From Tetradesmus obliquus (taxonomy: Eukaryota; Chlorophyta; Chlorophyceae; Sphaeropleales; Scenedesmaceae): DNA of 64,000 bases. The stretch covers positions 4,222,501 to 4,286,500 of the forward strand of contig CP126203.1 in assembly GCA_030272155.1 (NCBI GenBank). Direction: 5' to 3'. The notes under the pieces were generated by a model that had not been told where the DNA came from, did no database searches, and saw only the letters and a program-made list of their open reading frames with translations. Shown here piece after piece: positions 1 through 12,110 of this stretch (position 1 is its first letter; every line of letters begins with the position of its first letter). A program made the translations under genes and the position numbers.

Positions 1-49
1 CCTTTCATACGAGAAACTATGGTGCGAATGTTGCTGCTGCCACACGTAG

Positions 50-797
50 GGCCCAACGGCACCTTGGATGCCACCTGGGGCGGCATGGGCGACCTGGCAT
101 ATGAGTACATGCTAAAAACCTGGGTGCTGTCTGGTGGCAGGGATGAGGTGAGGCAACAAACGTGAGCTGTGTGTGACAATTTGTACGGCCCAGAAGACAG
201 ATATGTTTCTGAGGGGACAGTGTGATGCACCGCAGTTCGTGTTGGTGCCTTGCAGATCTAGTGCAATGTCGCGTGGTGGCAGCCAGTGGCCGCTTGTCAT
301 GCACTGCAGTGCTTCGTGCATTACCTTGACTTGGTTGTTGAATACATGTGTCCCCTGCAGGTGTCACTGCGACTGTACACCTCAGCAATGCGCGGCATGC
401 GCAAGCACATCTTGAACATCACAAGCAGCGGGACTGCATGGCTGAGCGATGTCTCCTGGGACCCCAAAACTGGCAGCGTGACGCATGGCAGCAGCATGCA
501 GCACCTGGCATGCTTTGCTGGAGCCACCATTGCACTAGGTGCGGCTCAACTTGTTGCACAGAAGCAAGTGCAGCGGGCAATGCATGGCCTGGCAAAAGAT
601 GTTGGCGGCTGTACAGCAGATGGCAGGTTTGCAGGAGCCAGCATTGCAGTCAGTGTTGCTTTGTTCCTTTGCTGCTGAGACGGCCGCATGTACACCAGGC
701 TGCATTGAGTCCTACAAGGGCATCAGCCGCTACAGCATGCCAGGACCTAGCCTAGCCACGATGCATTCTGCCCCACTAATTCTCCGCCTTGATTTGG

Positions 798-864
<67 letters not shown>

Positions 865-1757
865 CCACATGCACGGCATCAACACGGCCAGCCAGCCGGG
901 GGAGCCTGATGACTTGGCGGTGGCTGAGGCCATCGCCGGCGGCTGCTACCAGATGTACCGGCAATCTCCCTCAGGTGTGTGAAGCGGCTGCTTGATTTGT
1001 ACAGGCAGTCTTTGCTCTTTATGGCCTGCTGCTGCAAGATGTACCGGCAGTCCCCCTCAAGCGTGCGTCATACAAAAACGTTTGCCGGCAGCATTTGGCA
1101 GTCATTGTGTGCTGGGCAGCCGGGGGAGCCTGATGACCTGGCGGTGGCTGAGGCCATCGCTAGCGGCTGCTGCGAGATGTACAGGCAGTCGCCCTCAGTT
1201 GTGTGAGGCGGATGGTTGATTTGTACGGGCAGTCTTTGCGCGTTGTAGTGGCTGCTGCAAGACGTACCGGCAGTCTCCCGCCGGTGAGCACTTAAGGCAC
1301 AACAGGCAGTCAGCATGCATATGCATGAACACTGGCCGAGGCCATACTGGGGGATGCTACAGGATGCTGTGGACATCACAGTCAAGCAGAGCCCACACAC
1401 ACAGTGCGCAGCTCTGTTGCGGGTCAGCGGTGGGGGCGCTAGCGATGTCTGCTATGGTACATGTGATTACTTCTGGCACAACATGCCGTAACTCACCACA
1501 TGTTGCTGCTGCTGCTGCTGCTGCTGCTGCAGGACTGAACGCCCATGCAGTTGACATCATCAACGGCACACACGCTACACCCACATCAGGCCAGGCCTAC
1601 TACGACCAGCAGCCTGAACTTCTGGAGAGCCTCTTTCACATGTGTTCTCATTGTCTGCCTGCTGCTGTTTGCCACTCACAGGCTCCCAACCGGTGCTTGT
1701 GTCGGCCTGGCTTGCCCCACACAGCCACATCCAACTTCAGAGACACCACACTGGAGT

Positions 1758-1788
<31 letters not shown>

Positions 1789-2071
1789 AGGGCTCAACGC
1801 CCATGCAGTTGACAGCCTCAACGGCACACACGCCACACCAACAGCCGGCCAGGCCTACTACGACCAGCAGCCTGAGCTGCTGGAGAGCCTGTTTTATTTG
1901 TGGCGCATCACTGGCAATGCCACCTACAGGGACTGGGGATGGCAGATCTTCAGGGCAATGCGCATGTGGACGCGGTGAGGAGGGGGGGGGTTTGAATTGT
2001 TTCTAGTTTTCAAACGGTACGAGGTCAGGTGGATGCTCTTTCAGAACAGCAGTTATATCCAGACGAGCAGT

Positions 2072-2108
<37 letters not shown>

Positions 2109-3093
2109 TGGGTAGATGCACCAGCAGCCTGAAGTGCTGGAGCCTTTTTCATTTGTGGCTTGTCACTGGCGATGCGCATGTGGACGCGGTGAGATGATGT
2201 TTTGTGTGCTGTCTAGTTCTAAAACGGATCTAAGTCCAGGTGGATGCTCTTTCAGAACAGCAGATAAGTCCAAGGCAGCTGCAAGCAGCAGCAGCAGCAG
2301 CAGCAGCAGGTGGGCAGATGCAACCGCAGCCCAAGCTGTTGCAGAGCCTGTTCTACATGTGGCGCCTCACTGGCAGTTCAACCCAAGCGAACCGGGGGCT
2401 GGAAGGACACCCACACCCCTTCAGTTGGCCTTCACTTCAGCTGCCTGAACTGCCTGCCCTGTCTGTGAAGATGGACAGTCCAGCATGAAAAATGCAATTC
2501 TCTGCACCTTCAAGCATTGCTTGGCCAGGAGTTTCTGTACAAGTCCGCCTGCTGCAGGCTGCCCAATGGTGCCTCTGCCTGCCTAGCCAGCCCCACACAG
2601 CCTTTGTTATCACTCCAATCCAAACTTCTGCCCTGTTTGCACCTGTCTGTCTGCTTTGCTTGAACCCACAGGCTCCCCAATGGTGCCTTTGCCAGCTTGG
2701 ACAGCCCCACGCAGCCTCCCATCGGCACCCACCCATACTGCCTGCCCTGTCTGTACATGTCTGCCTGCTGTTTTTTTGCACTCACAGGCTGCCCAGTGGT
2801 GCTTGTGCCAGACTGGCCCCACCAAGGCGCGCTTCGGCACAGCACCTTAGCCTCCTGCCCTTCTTTGCTTCTCTGCCTGCCGATTTCTTATATGTGCAGG
2901 CTCCCCAATGGTGCCTTTGCTTGCCTAGCCAGCCCCACACAGGCCCCCTTCAACTACATTGACAACACACAGGAATGGTGGCTGTCAGAGAGCATGAAGT
3001 ACCTCTGGCTGCTGTTCTCGGATCATTCAGTGCTGCCTCTAGAAGAATGGGTGATCAATACAGAGGGGCACCCCTACAGGGCGCAGCGCTGGG

Positions 3094-3127
<34 letters not shown>

Positions 3128-3203
3128 TCAGGCAGCTGGTGTGCATTGGTCATGGCGAGAGAGTGGTACTAGTAGTAAAGCCGCAGCTGATGGTGTGCAG
3201 TGA
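50..3203 (+). CDS. Class I alpha-1,2-mannosidase (GH47), 5'-partial
   Basis: Member of glycosyl hydrolase family 47, which trims mannose from N-glycans in the ER/Golgi. Five exons join in phase: 50-147, 361-538, 864-974, 1791-1974 and 2900-3203. In order they encode GDLAYEYMLKTWVLSGG (GH47 'D.yYEYLlK.W'), SMQHLACFAGATIALG (GH47 'M.HLaCF.GGm..LG'), CYQMYRQSPSG (GH47 'C..mY..tPtGL.PE'), QPELLESLFYLWRITGN (GH47 'RPEt.ESlfyLyR.TGd') and SESMKYLWLLFSD...INTEGHP (GH47 'ETLKYlYLLFsd...vfNTEaHP'). The protein ends in a Ser-rich tail coded by a CAG repeat. The N-terminus and the first catalytic part lie left of the window. Exons 3, 4 and 5 each have extra partial copies in the neighbouring introns. 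ER versus Golgi type cannot be decided from this part. Confidence 0.88.
797..860 (+). repeat. (CTG)n microsatellite at a 3' splice site
   Basis: About 21 uninterrupted CTG units end directly in the acceptor ccag of mannosidase exon 3 at 864. The repeat thus sits where the pyrimidine tract would be. The same arrangement recurs at many acceptors in the window. Confidence 0.9.
1030..2835 (+). repeat. Partial tandem copies of mannosidase exons 3, 4 and 5
   Basis: Copies of exon 3 (QPGEPDDLAVAEAIA..CY.MYRQSPS) lie at about 1039-1056, 1099-1193 and 1263-1283. Exon 4 is copied at 1533-1640 and, degenerate, at about 2106-2195 and 2312-2400. The start of exon 5 (cag|gct.cccaatggtgcc...agccccacacag) is copied at about 1679-1730, 2547-2600, 2660-2716 and 2787-2835. 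The exon 3 copy at 1099 has lost its donor: cag|gtgtgtga has become cag|ttgtgtga. None of the copies gives a complete exon with both splice sites in phase. Confidence 0.8.
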
Positions 3204-3230
3204 GGGTTGGAAAGAGGTCTGCAGGGGTGG

Positions 3231-3329
3231 TGGCTGTCAGAGAGCATGAAGTACCCGTGGCTGCTGTTCTCGGACCATTCAGTGCTGCCTCTGGACAAGT
3301 GGGTGATCAACACAGAGGGGCACCCCTAG
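3231..3329 (+). pseudogene. Second copy of the mannosidase terminal exon
   Basis: This stretch repeats the SESMKY.WLLFSDHSVLPL..WVINTEGHP segment of the terminal exon and stops at TAG directly after HP, then runs into another CAG repeat. It starts after a ctgcag, but joining it to the donor at 1974 (phase 2) puts it out of frame and reaches a stop quickly. It therefore looks like a duplicated, unused exon. The interval 3330-3928 holds no recognisable gene and probably contains the mannosidase 3' untranslated region and the promoter of the next gene. Confidence 0.7.
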
Positions 3330-3345
3330 GGCGCAGCGCTGGGCC

Positions 3346-3376
<31 letters not shown>

Positions 3377-3928
3377 CAGATGATGTGCCATGGAGCGGAC
3401 GAGAGAATAACAGCGGTGCAGTGGCTGATGTTGTGCAGTGAGGTTTCCAGTCAGGCTTGGGCGCTGTTGAGTCAATAGTGTTGACTGGTGACAGTACTGT
3501 GGGAACACCAGTGCAGTGTGACCTCTGCTACTTGGTTTATTGCACGATAGGTCGTCGTTGATGACAACATTGCAGAAATCTGAGTGCGCTTAGGTCTCGC
3601 ATAGCGAGAAGGCCGCTGCTTTAAGGAACGTCCGTGCCTGGGGTTTGGAGTATTTATTTAAACATGTCACAGCTTCTGGATCTCCTGTACATACAGGCGT
3701 GCGTTCAACTTTTGTTATGCTCAATACATTGCAGTTGCTTGGTGGCCCTGCACTCCTTTGAAGGTTCCGAGCTGAACTTCTTTGCCTGAACAGCGTTCAG
3801 ACTCGTGACGCAGTGCAACATTCGTTCAATAACATACATATTTGCATTCTGCATTAAAACCTCCGTCACCACGTCGGCAGGATAGCAGTCAAGGTAGCAC
3901 AGGAGGTCTCGGAAGCACCGTAAGCAGC

Positions 3929-4981
3929 ATGCCCCAAATGCGTCAGCAGCAGCAGCAGCACGAGCAGATGCTACGTGAGCTTGAGGCTACAGCACAAAAC
4001 TTACATGCACTGCTGCACAGCCCAGGTGCCCGCCAGTTGCTGCAGCAGCTGCCAGCTGCTGATGATGATGCCACTCCTGCGCAGCAAGGCTTTATCAGCC
4101 TGTGCAATGAAATTCTCGTGGACTTTGTCGGAGCAGCAAGGCAGCTGGACGCAGCAGCAGCAGCAGGTCCATCCCCCGGCCGTGTGTTAGGCCTTCTGCT
4201 GTGTCAGCAGGCAGTCCACACAACAGGCACCCTGCTGGCCTGGCTGCAGCAGCGGCCACAGCAGCTGCGATTTGACCTGCTGCAGCAACTGCTGGACAGG
4301 AATAGGGCGCGTGCAGCAGCTTCAGCACCAGCCACCACTGCAGAGGTGTGGTCGCGAGCCAGTGGTTTGTACACTATGGCTGCAGCACTTGTCAGGGCAG
4401 CACAGGCACCCCAGCCAGGCTGCAGTGCAGCAGCCCTGGCAGCAGCGATGCTGCAACAGCTGGAGCAGTCAGGTATGCTGCTTGAGTGTGCAGCTGCTGT
4501 GTTTCAGGCACATGTGCTTGCCTCTGCTGTTGCTGCTGACTTGCCCATTGTCAGTCTCAGCAGTTAACGCAGTCAGGTTTGCGCTTGGCACACGTAATGC
4601 TTGATAGACATGTGCTTTTGCTGTGCACGTGCGCTGGTGCCTGCTGCACTGCAGCACACTGCTGCGCTGCAAGCAACCATGTTGCTACTGCAGCAGCTGC
4701 ACGGCTGCTCAGTGCTGCTACCAGCAGCAGCAACAGGCACACGTGCAGCTGGAAGCAGCAGCAGCAGCAGCGGCAGCGGCAGATTCAGCTTTGCATACTC
4801 AGCGTACATCAGTGCGCAGAGTTCGGCTACAGAGCTGGCTTACAGGCTGCATGGCTACCTTCTAGAAGGGCAGCTCCTGCCGGATGTTGCAGAGCAGGTA
4901 GAGCAGCTGCTGCGTGACCAAGCAGTGCAGAAATGTGTGCTGCAGCCCCTTGTTGCTTTTGTTGCACTGCTGCACCGCCAC

Positions 4982-5015
<34 letters not shown>

Positions 5016-5334
5016 GGAGGACAGAGGCAGTGCTGCAGCATGTGCTGCGGATCCCTGCTTACCATCATGATCTACTGCTGCCAGGTGGCCAGGCGTACCA
5101 TGATGCAGCAGCGGCTGCACTGCCAGTGGGATTGAGCAGGCACCAGGATAGCGAGGTGCTCAGGACTTGGACACGAGCTGCCATGGCTGCTGCTGTGCTT
5201 GATGGTGGCTTGCGGCAATGGGCCAGCAGCGTTTCACACGGGCAGCAACAACTGGAGTGCAATGCCATCATGCTGTCAGCTGCTGCTGTGCGGCTAGTGC
5301 TGGAGCTGCAGCTGCTGGCTGCTGTCGAAGCGCA

Positions 5335-5365
<31 letters not shown>

Positions 5366-6381
5366 CAGCGGGCAGCAGGGCGACAAGCTGCAATGATGTT
5401 GCTGTTAGACTGCAACAATCTGCTGGCGACACAGAGCCGGGTAGCCATGCGGCACACAGCTGACGGCTGCCTGCCGCCTGAGGTGCTGCGGCGGGCAGGG
5501 CTGCAGCTGCTGCAGGCGCTGGCAGCACCGGTACAGCTGCTGAAGTCACCTGGATGGCAGGAGGGCTCTAGCGCAGTGACATCTGCAGGCTTCAGTGAAG
5601 TAACATTTGGAGTGCTTGACGGCTCTCAGCAGCTGTATGCATTGAGAGCTGCTGCAGAGGGTGCAGCAGCTGCGGGCAGCAGCTTTGCATGTAAGCTTTG
5701 CCTGGGCTTTGCTGTTCGCGCGGCAGGTGGCAGCTAGAGGAGCAAAAGCACGTTTTGTATCTGACAGAGGCACGCAGATAGGCAGGTGCAGGAGCCTACT
5801 ATGCAGTACTGCACATTGCATAGCTTGGCCATTTCATCTTGCGCTGCTTGTTTCAGCATGCAGTCAACAGCCGCGTATCAAGACCTCACATGGTACACCA
5901 CTGCATCATCTGAATGCACAGTGGCAGCTACTAAGAGCCGCAATTGTCACTGTGTGTGCTGCAAACCATGTGGCTGACTTGCTGTGCAGCAGTACAACAG
6001 GGGCACCTGACTGCCCTAGCAGCATCACACCTGGAGGCCTACACAGCCCTCATCGACTGCTGCATGCGGTCAGATCACTTAGCCCCACATGACATGTTTG
6101 CAGCTGCTCAGCTGCTAGCTCCTGCAGTTGCTGCAGCGCTGGGCTCTGAGGCAATACTGACCAACACAGCAGCAGTAGCTGGCCTGGCGTCTGCCCTGAC
6201 CAGCCTAGTCAAGCGTGCAGTGCAGTTCATCAAAGCTGCAGCCCACATGCAGCAGGGGCAGCAGCAAGCAGCAGCACAGCAGCAAGCTGCTGCAGCTGCG
6301 TACTTTCCTGCGGCAGTCCCTGTAATAATAGAAGTGCTGTTTACTTTGCCTGCTATGCGTATCGCGGCAGCACTTGTTGAT

Positions 6382-6412
<31 letters not shown>

Positions 6413-7317
6413 AGGTGCGCGCCAGCGCTGCACTGCTGGCTGTGGTGCTTGCGCGCAGCATTGTGCAGCTGGCAGATGCCATGGAGGCAGCAGGGCCGCA
6501 GCTGTTGTCCGACTCACTTGTTGCTGGACCTTTGTTCCAGACAAAGTGGCACGCACATTGCTTGGCGGTGTGAGTGATGGCATTTTCGTGGTGAAGCTTG
6601 GACCCTTGTCAGGTGTTGAGCACAGTAGCAACGCTGAAGGATGGTGGCAGGCAGAGTGGCAGTCACGCGTGCTGCGAGCTGCAGTTAATGTGTGTCGCAT
6701 CATAAACTGCTTGAGCGCACCAGCAGCAGCAGCTGCAACTGCAGCACCAGCAGCAGCAGCGCGAGCAGCCGGCACTTCAACTGCTGGAGGTAGCACAGCC
6801 TGCCAGGCCAGCAGTGAGGCCGCAAGCAGCAGCCGCACAGACACTGCTGGCGGCAGCAGCAGCATTGGCAGTACAGTGCCCAGCAGCAGCAGCAGCCAGC
6901 AGCTTGTGCAGTGGAGTTACCTGCTGAACCTGCTGCAGCTGAACCCGCGCTGGGCAGCAGCAGTGGCTGAGTGCCGGGCAGCATTTGAAACTTTGGATCA
7001 GCAGCTGATAGTAAAAGAAGATGATGAAAGTAGCAGCTCTGAAGCTTTGCTTATGGAGAAGCAGGGGCAGCAATATTCAGCAGCCCTGGGATTGTGCAGG
7101 CAGCTGGCAGCCACTGCCCTTGCTGTGCAACAACCCCGGCTGTGACAACCTGGCTGGGGTGAGTGAGGCAGCAGCTGCCAGCAAGGCGTCTGCTGGCTGC
7201 CGCTGCCGCTACTGCTGCGCTGCCTGCCAGACGGCTGACTGGTGGCGGCATAGCACTCGTGCCCGCTGCTGGCTGCTGCTGGTGACACCTGTGTGTGATC
7301 ATTTGATGTCCACGTAG
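3929..7317 (+). CDS. MYND-type zinc-finger protein 1
   Basis: A multi-exon protein of the green-algal type: a long Ala/Gln/Leu-rich helical body followed by a C-terminal MYND finger (a zinc module for protein binding). Clear coding stretches are 3929-4472 (ends at donor gtatgc, phase 1), about 4654-5689 (donor gtaagc), about 5993-6570, and about 6614-7317. The finger is LLCNNPGCDNLAG followed by CRCRYCCAAC and WRHSTRARC. ATG 3929 is chosen because the reading frame further upstream has no ATG; an upstream exon is possible. CAG runs code for polyQ, polyA and polyS in different frames. The finger is one base out of frame with the preceding 200 codons around 7115-7130, so there is a frameshift or an unresolved splice. 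Some internal splice sites are uncertain. Its specific role is unknown. Confidence 0.7.
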
Positions 7318-8748
7318 GTAAAGCCATGCGTGGCTCTGGGTTCAACCCATCTTTGGCTCCTGATAGGTGAGGCAAGTTGCTGGTTTGCATGGTAGACAGT
7401 TTACTGGTCGAGGCAGGCTAGCTTTTGCCGGGTAGTCGCCTGTGGATAAAGCTCTTTAGAACAGCAGGTGGTTCACGTTCGGGTCCCCAGGGATGTTGCT
7501 GGGGCGCTTGGTTTGACTGCAATCCACTACTAGCAAAAAAAACGGTCCGTCAGTCCGTCAGTCAGTCAGTCAGTCAGTCAGAAGCCTGGCTTAGGACCTG
7601 GCCGTTGAACCCCAGGGCGATTCGAAAAGTGCAGAGGAAGCAAACGAGAGTGCGAGAGCAACAGATAAAAGTTAGTGTAGACATGTGAAGTCGTTTTGAA
7701 GCCGTGGGCTGGGTGCAGCGGTGTTCTGTTGCGGGGTGCTACTGCACAACATCACGGGCTACAGCAGGAACAGCAGGCAGTGAAGCAGCGATGGCATGAG
7801 AATATTACTTTCAGCGAAAGGCGAACGGGATAGGGATGATCATGGGTGGCTGCTAAGATTGCAAGTGTTGCAGTTGCTGCCTTGAGGACAGCACCAGCAA
7901 GCACGGGTGCCTCCCATCATTACTAAATAGGAGTGACGTAGTCACGGGAAACTGCTAGTGGGTTCATGTCGTTGGTAGGGCTGCGCTTGTGCCGCCGTTC
8001 AAGACAGCACCAACAATCACTGTCTGCAGCATTCGATATGCGTGGTCAAGTGCCATGACGGTGCATTATTGCCCTTTAAGAGTCATTGGTGCAACCAAAG
8101 CTACACGTGTGCATCTGGGTGGCTCTGGTGTCACCAGGCACCCTGAATCGGAACTACTGCTTCACAACCCTAACTGTCATGTTGCTGTGTTTGAAATAAA
8201 GGAGCGCGTGCTACCACACCCTTCAATTATTAACAAGGTTTTTTCTCTTCCTGTCACCGAAACACTGTGACGTGCGTGCTCTAAGTAAGCTCCGTCATCG
8301 GTTTCAGCCATTACTGGGCAGAATCCCGCATGCCACACTGCTGTGAACCTTCGCACACTCAACACACACATAGAACGTCTTTGCGGATTGATTTACGGCG
8401 CCAACGAAGATCCTTCGGTCAACCAGCATCGCTGAAGCGTGCGTGACCCATGTGCGTCGATGCTCACACAACAAGTAAAGCATGCTGATCCAGTTGCATT
8501 AGCTTGTAGGATATTCTAGAAACGGATCCTGAGCACGCCAAGCGTCTTTCAGCACAGGAATCACCAGCACTGTTTCAGCCTGTAAAGATACCGTGCTGCT
8601 CGTAATGGACAGCGTATCGCGCATGAACGATACGTGTGTGTACAGCTGGCATATCCAATTGTCTGAGCGTGGCTCTCGATGCCTGCTGCTGCTGCATCCT
8701 GCTGCTCTGCCTGCTGTCACTGCTGCAGACAGAAGCTGAAGCAGCAGC
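7318..8748 (+). other. Intergenic region with (GTCA)n tract
   Basis: No convincing gene is visible. A (GTCA/CAGT)n tetranucleotide tract of about eight units lies at 7546-7580. The stretch 7690-8600 has few CAG repeats and no motif I recognise. The last 200 bases should hold the promoter and 5' leader of the pyruvate decarboxylase gene. Confidence 0.5.
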
Positions 8749-10006
8749 ATGTCACCCCGCAAAGAGTGCTCCCTGGGGACGTTCCTTGCAGGAAGGCTCG
8801 TGGAAGTCGGAGTATCTCATCTGTTTGGGGTGCCAGGTCAGCTGCAGAGCCAAGCACAACCTCTTCTGCATGCCGCTTGCAGCAACATATGCATGGAAAA
8901 CATACATCCAGCACTGGTGGCAGGGTTTGCTGCAGTGCTTCCAGCATGTTACTGGTAGGATTACAAGCATGCTGATGCGTTCAGCAGCCAGCAGCAGCTT
9001 CAGCTGGACAAGAAAGCACTCGTTTTTCCCTGCGTCTTCAGGGTCGCTGGGCTGTACTTGCTTTGTAGCAACTAATGGTGTGCATGAGAGTGCACTGTGC
9101 AACAATACCACGCCATTTTCAACGTGGCAAGCAATGCAGTTTTAGTATTAGCATGTAACTTTAAGTTGAACTTGAAAACATGGCTGCTGCAGGCGACTTC
9201 AACCTCACACTGCTGGACCAGTTTGTGGCATATGATGGCCTGGAGACAATCTGGTGCGCATGCAGCTGCTTTAAGACTGCTGGCATCAATACGTGATGCA
9301 GCAGCATGAACTTGAAAGCAGCACACACTTTGTAGTGCAGCAGAAGCTGTACGAGTCAGCCGGCTCAAAACGTGACATCATTTTTTGCATGTGCTGAAAC
9401 GAGCTCAGCGCTGGCTACACTGCAGACGGCTCCTGCCGCCGCGTCGGCGCCAATGAACTAACACCTAAAGCCTGAACCCTAAAACAAACAAAACCATGTT
9501 TGTTTTTTTGCCGCAGGACCTGCAACGAGCTCAACGCTGGGTATGCTGCGGACGGCTTCTGCCGCCGCAGGGGCGTTGGCGCGTGCGCCTTCACTTACTG
9601 CGTGGGTGGGCTGTCACTCATCAACGCGTGCGCTGGCTGCTACAGTGAAGATCTGCCTGTCATCTTCATCTCAGGTAGAGCTGTGGCTGTGGAGTTGAAG
9701 GTTTGTAGGGTAGCAGCAAAAGGCAGCTAACTGCGTGGGTGGGCTGTCGCTGATCAACGCCTGCGCTGGCTGCTACAGCGAGGACCTGCCTGTCATTTTT
9801 ATCTCAGGTGCAGCACAAGAGCAATCATCAGCTTGATTTGCGTGCGCTGACACAGACGCTGGGCTTGATTTAGCTTTTGTTGCTTAATGGTTTTGTGCAC
9901 CTGCTGCAACAGTGGTATTTTTGCTCACACATGCCTCCTGCTGCTGCCTAGGTCGCCGACAGCAGCAACTTCCCATGTGATTACGTGATCCACCATACCA
10001 TCACGC

Positions 10007-10053
<47 letters not shown>

Positions 10054-10114
10054 CAGGTGGCCCCAACAGCAACGGCTTCTCAGTCAACCACGTGACCCAC
10101 CACACCATCATGCG

Positions 10115-10206
<92 letters not shown>

Positions 10207-10359
10207 TCAGGTGGCCCCAACAGCAAGAACTTCCCAGCCGACCACGTGATTCACCACACCATCATGCTCGCTGCTGCTGCTGCTGCTGCGGCTGCTTTTT
10301 AGGTGGCCCCAACAGCAACGACTTCTCAGCCAACCACGTGATCCATCACACCATCATGC

Positions 10360-10390
<31 letters not shown>

Positions 10391-10490
10391 GGCTGCTTTT
10401 TAGGTGGCCCCAACAGCAACGACTTCTCAGCCAACCACGTGATCCACCACACCATCGGCCTGCCTGACCTCACCCAGCAGTACAGGTGCA

Positions 10491-10530
<40 letters not shown>

Positions 10531-12031
10531 GTTATGCAGAGTTTTTTCCTGACAAAGCAGCGCCGGCGCAGCTACCCACATATTGCACAACGGCTCAAAA
10601 TCCATAGCATAGATGCTGCACACATGCATTCGTGTGCATGTCTTCGCACGCACGTCTGCATTAGTTTCTGTTCATTGTATCTGCTGCTTGCAGGGCCTTC
10701 AAGGAGGTGACATGTGCTGCTGTGGTGGTGCAGCACCTGGCACAGGCCCACCACCAAATTGACTATGCCATCAGCGAGGCACTGGTGGGTAGGGTTTAGT
10801 ATTGCTGCTGCATGGGGTTTAGGATCGCTGGGTGGGGTTCAGGCCTGCTTTCACATTTCAGCAACTGGCACAGGCCCACCACAAGATTCACTACACGACC
10901 TCTTAGGCACTGGCGGGAGGGGCTGTTGGGCGGGTTCCAGGCCAAGTGCTGTCAATGATCCCACTTGTTTCACTGTGTTGCATTCTGCAGAAGCAAAGGA
11001 AGCCCGCTTACATTGAAATCTGCTGCAACCTGGCCGGCCTCTCCCACCCCTCCTTCACCGTGCCGCCCATCCCCATGAACCCAACGCTGCTCAGCACCAA
11101 CGCGCATTCCCTGGCAGAGGCAGTGAAGGCCAGCAACAATGTGAGCAGACAACTAGAATCAATTTGTTACCAGAGATACGGCAGTTGTGTGAGGCGGTAT
11201 GCCCAGCCTATGTGCCTGGCGGCACGGCCAGCTGCTGCTTGCATGCCTGTCTGCTCATCTGCCTGCTCAGCACCAAAGCCCACTCCCTGACAGAGGCAGT
11301 GAAGGCCATCAAATCGGTTAGTGTAGGGTACCAAACAGAAGGAGGCACTGGAGTTGGCTTGCCCTGCCTGCCTGCCCGCCTGCCTGTGTGCCATGCTTCC
11401 TTGCCTGCTTTTGCTGCAAGTCAATGTGTCCCATGCTGTGCTTGACTGTGCCGCTGGCCCCACAGGTGCTGGCCAGTGCAGTGAAGCCTGTGCTGCTGGG
11501 CGGGCCGCGCCTCAGGGCCGGCAGCCGCCAGGCGGCCTTTCTGGCGCTTGCTGACGCGCTGGGCTGCGCTGTGGCTGTGACTGCTGATGCAAAGGGCATG
11601 TTCCCTGAAGACCACCCCAACTACATCGGTAAGATTGTGGCCTGTATGACTATGGATTGTGCTGGTGACATGTTGCTGATGATGGACTAGCATTGGCTGT
11701 GACTGCTGATGCAAAGGGCATGTTCCCTGAGGACCACCCCAACTACATCAGTGAGACTGCACATTATAACTGTTACAGTACACTGTTACACCAAGCACAC
11801 TCGCCCATATACAGGGTGCTGTGGTTGTTGATGACATGTTGATGATGCAGTAGAACTTGGTTGTGACTGCCGACATGTTCCCTGAGGACCATCTTACATA
11901 TATAATTGTATCTGTTGGTGACAGCGATAAACATTGGTGACGGCGATTGTTTTGCTGTATGGTGTGTACAGTACAGCGTGTTTTGTTGCCAGACCGTATG
12001 TAGCTCAGTGAATGCATTGGGCCGCTGTTGC

Positions 12032-12110
<79 letters not shown>

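Noticed and set aside
3231..3329. Alternative terminal exon of the mannosidase
   Set aside because: Joining it to the phase-2 donor at 1974 shifts the frame and meets a stop quickly.
10007..10403. Long polyLeu, polyCys and polyAla open frames over CTG runs
   Set aside because: They are by-products of trinucleotide repeats in introns and exon copies; the real PDC exon lies at 10404.
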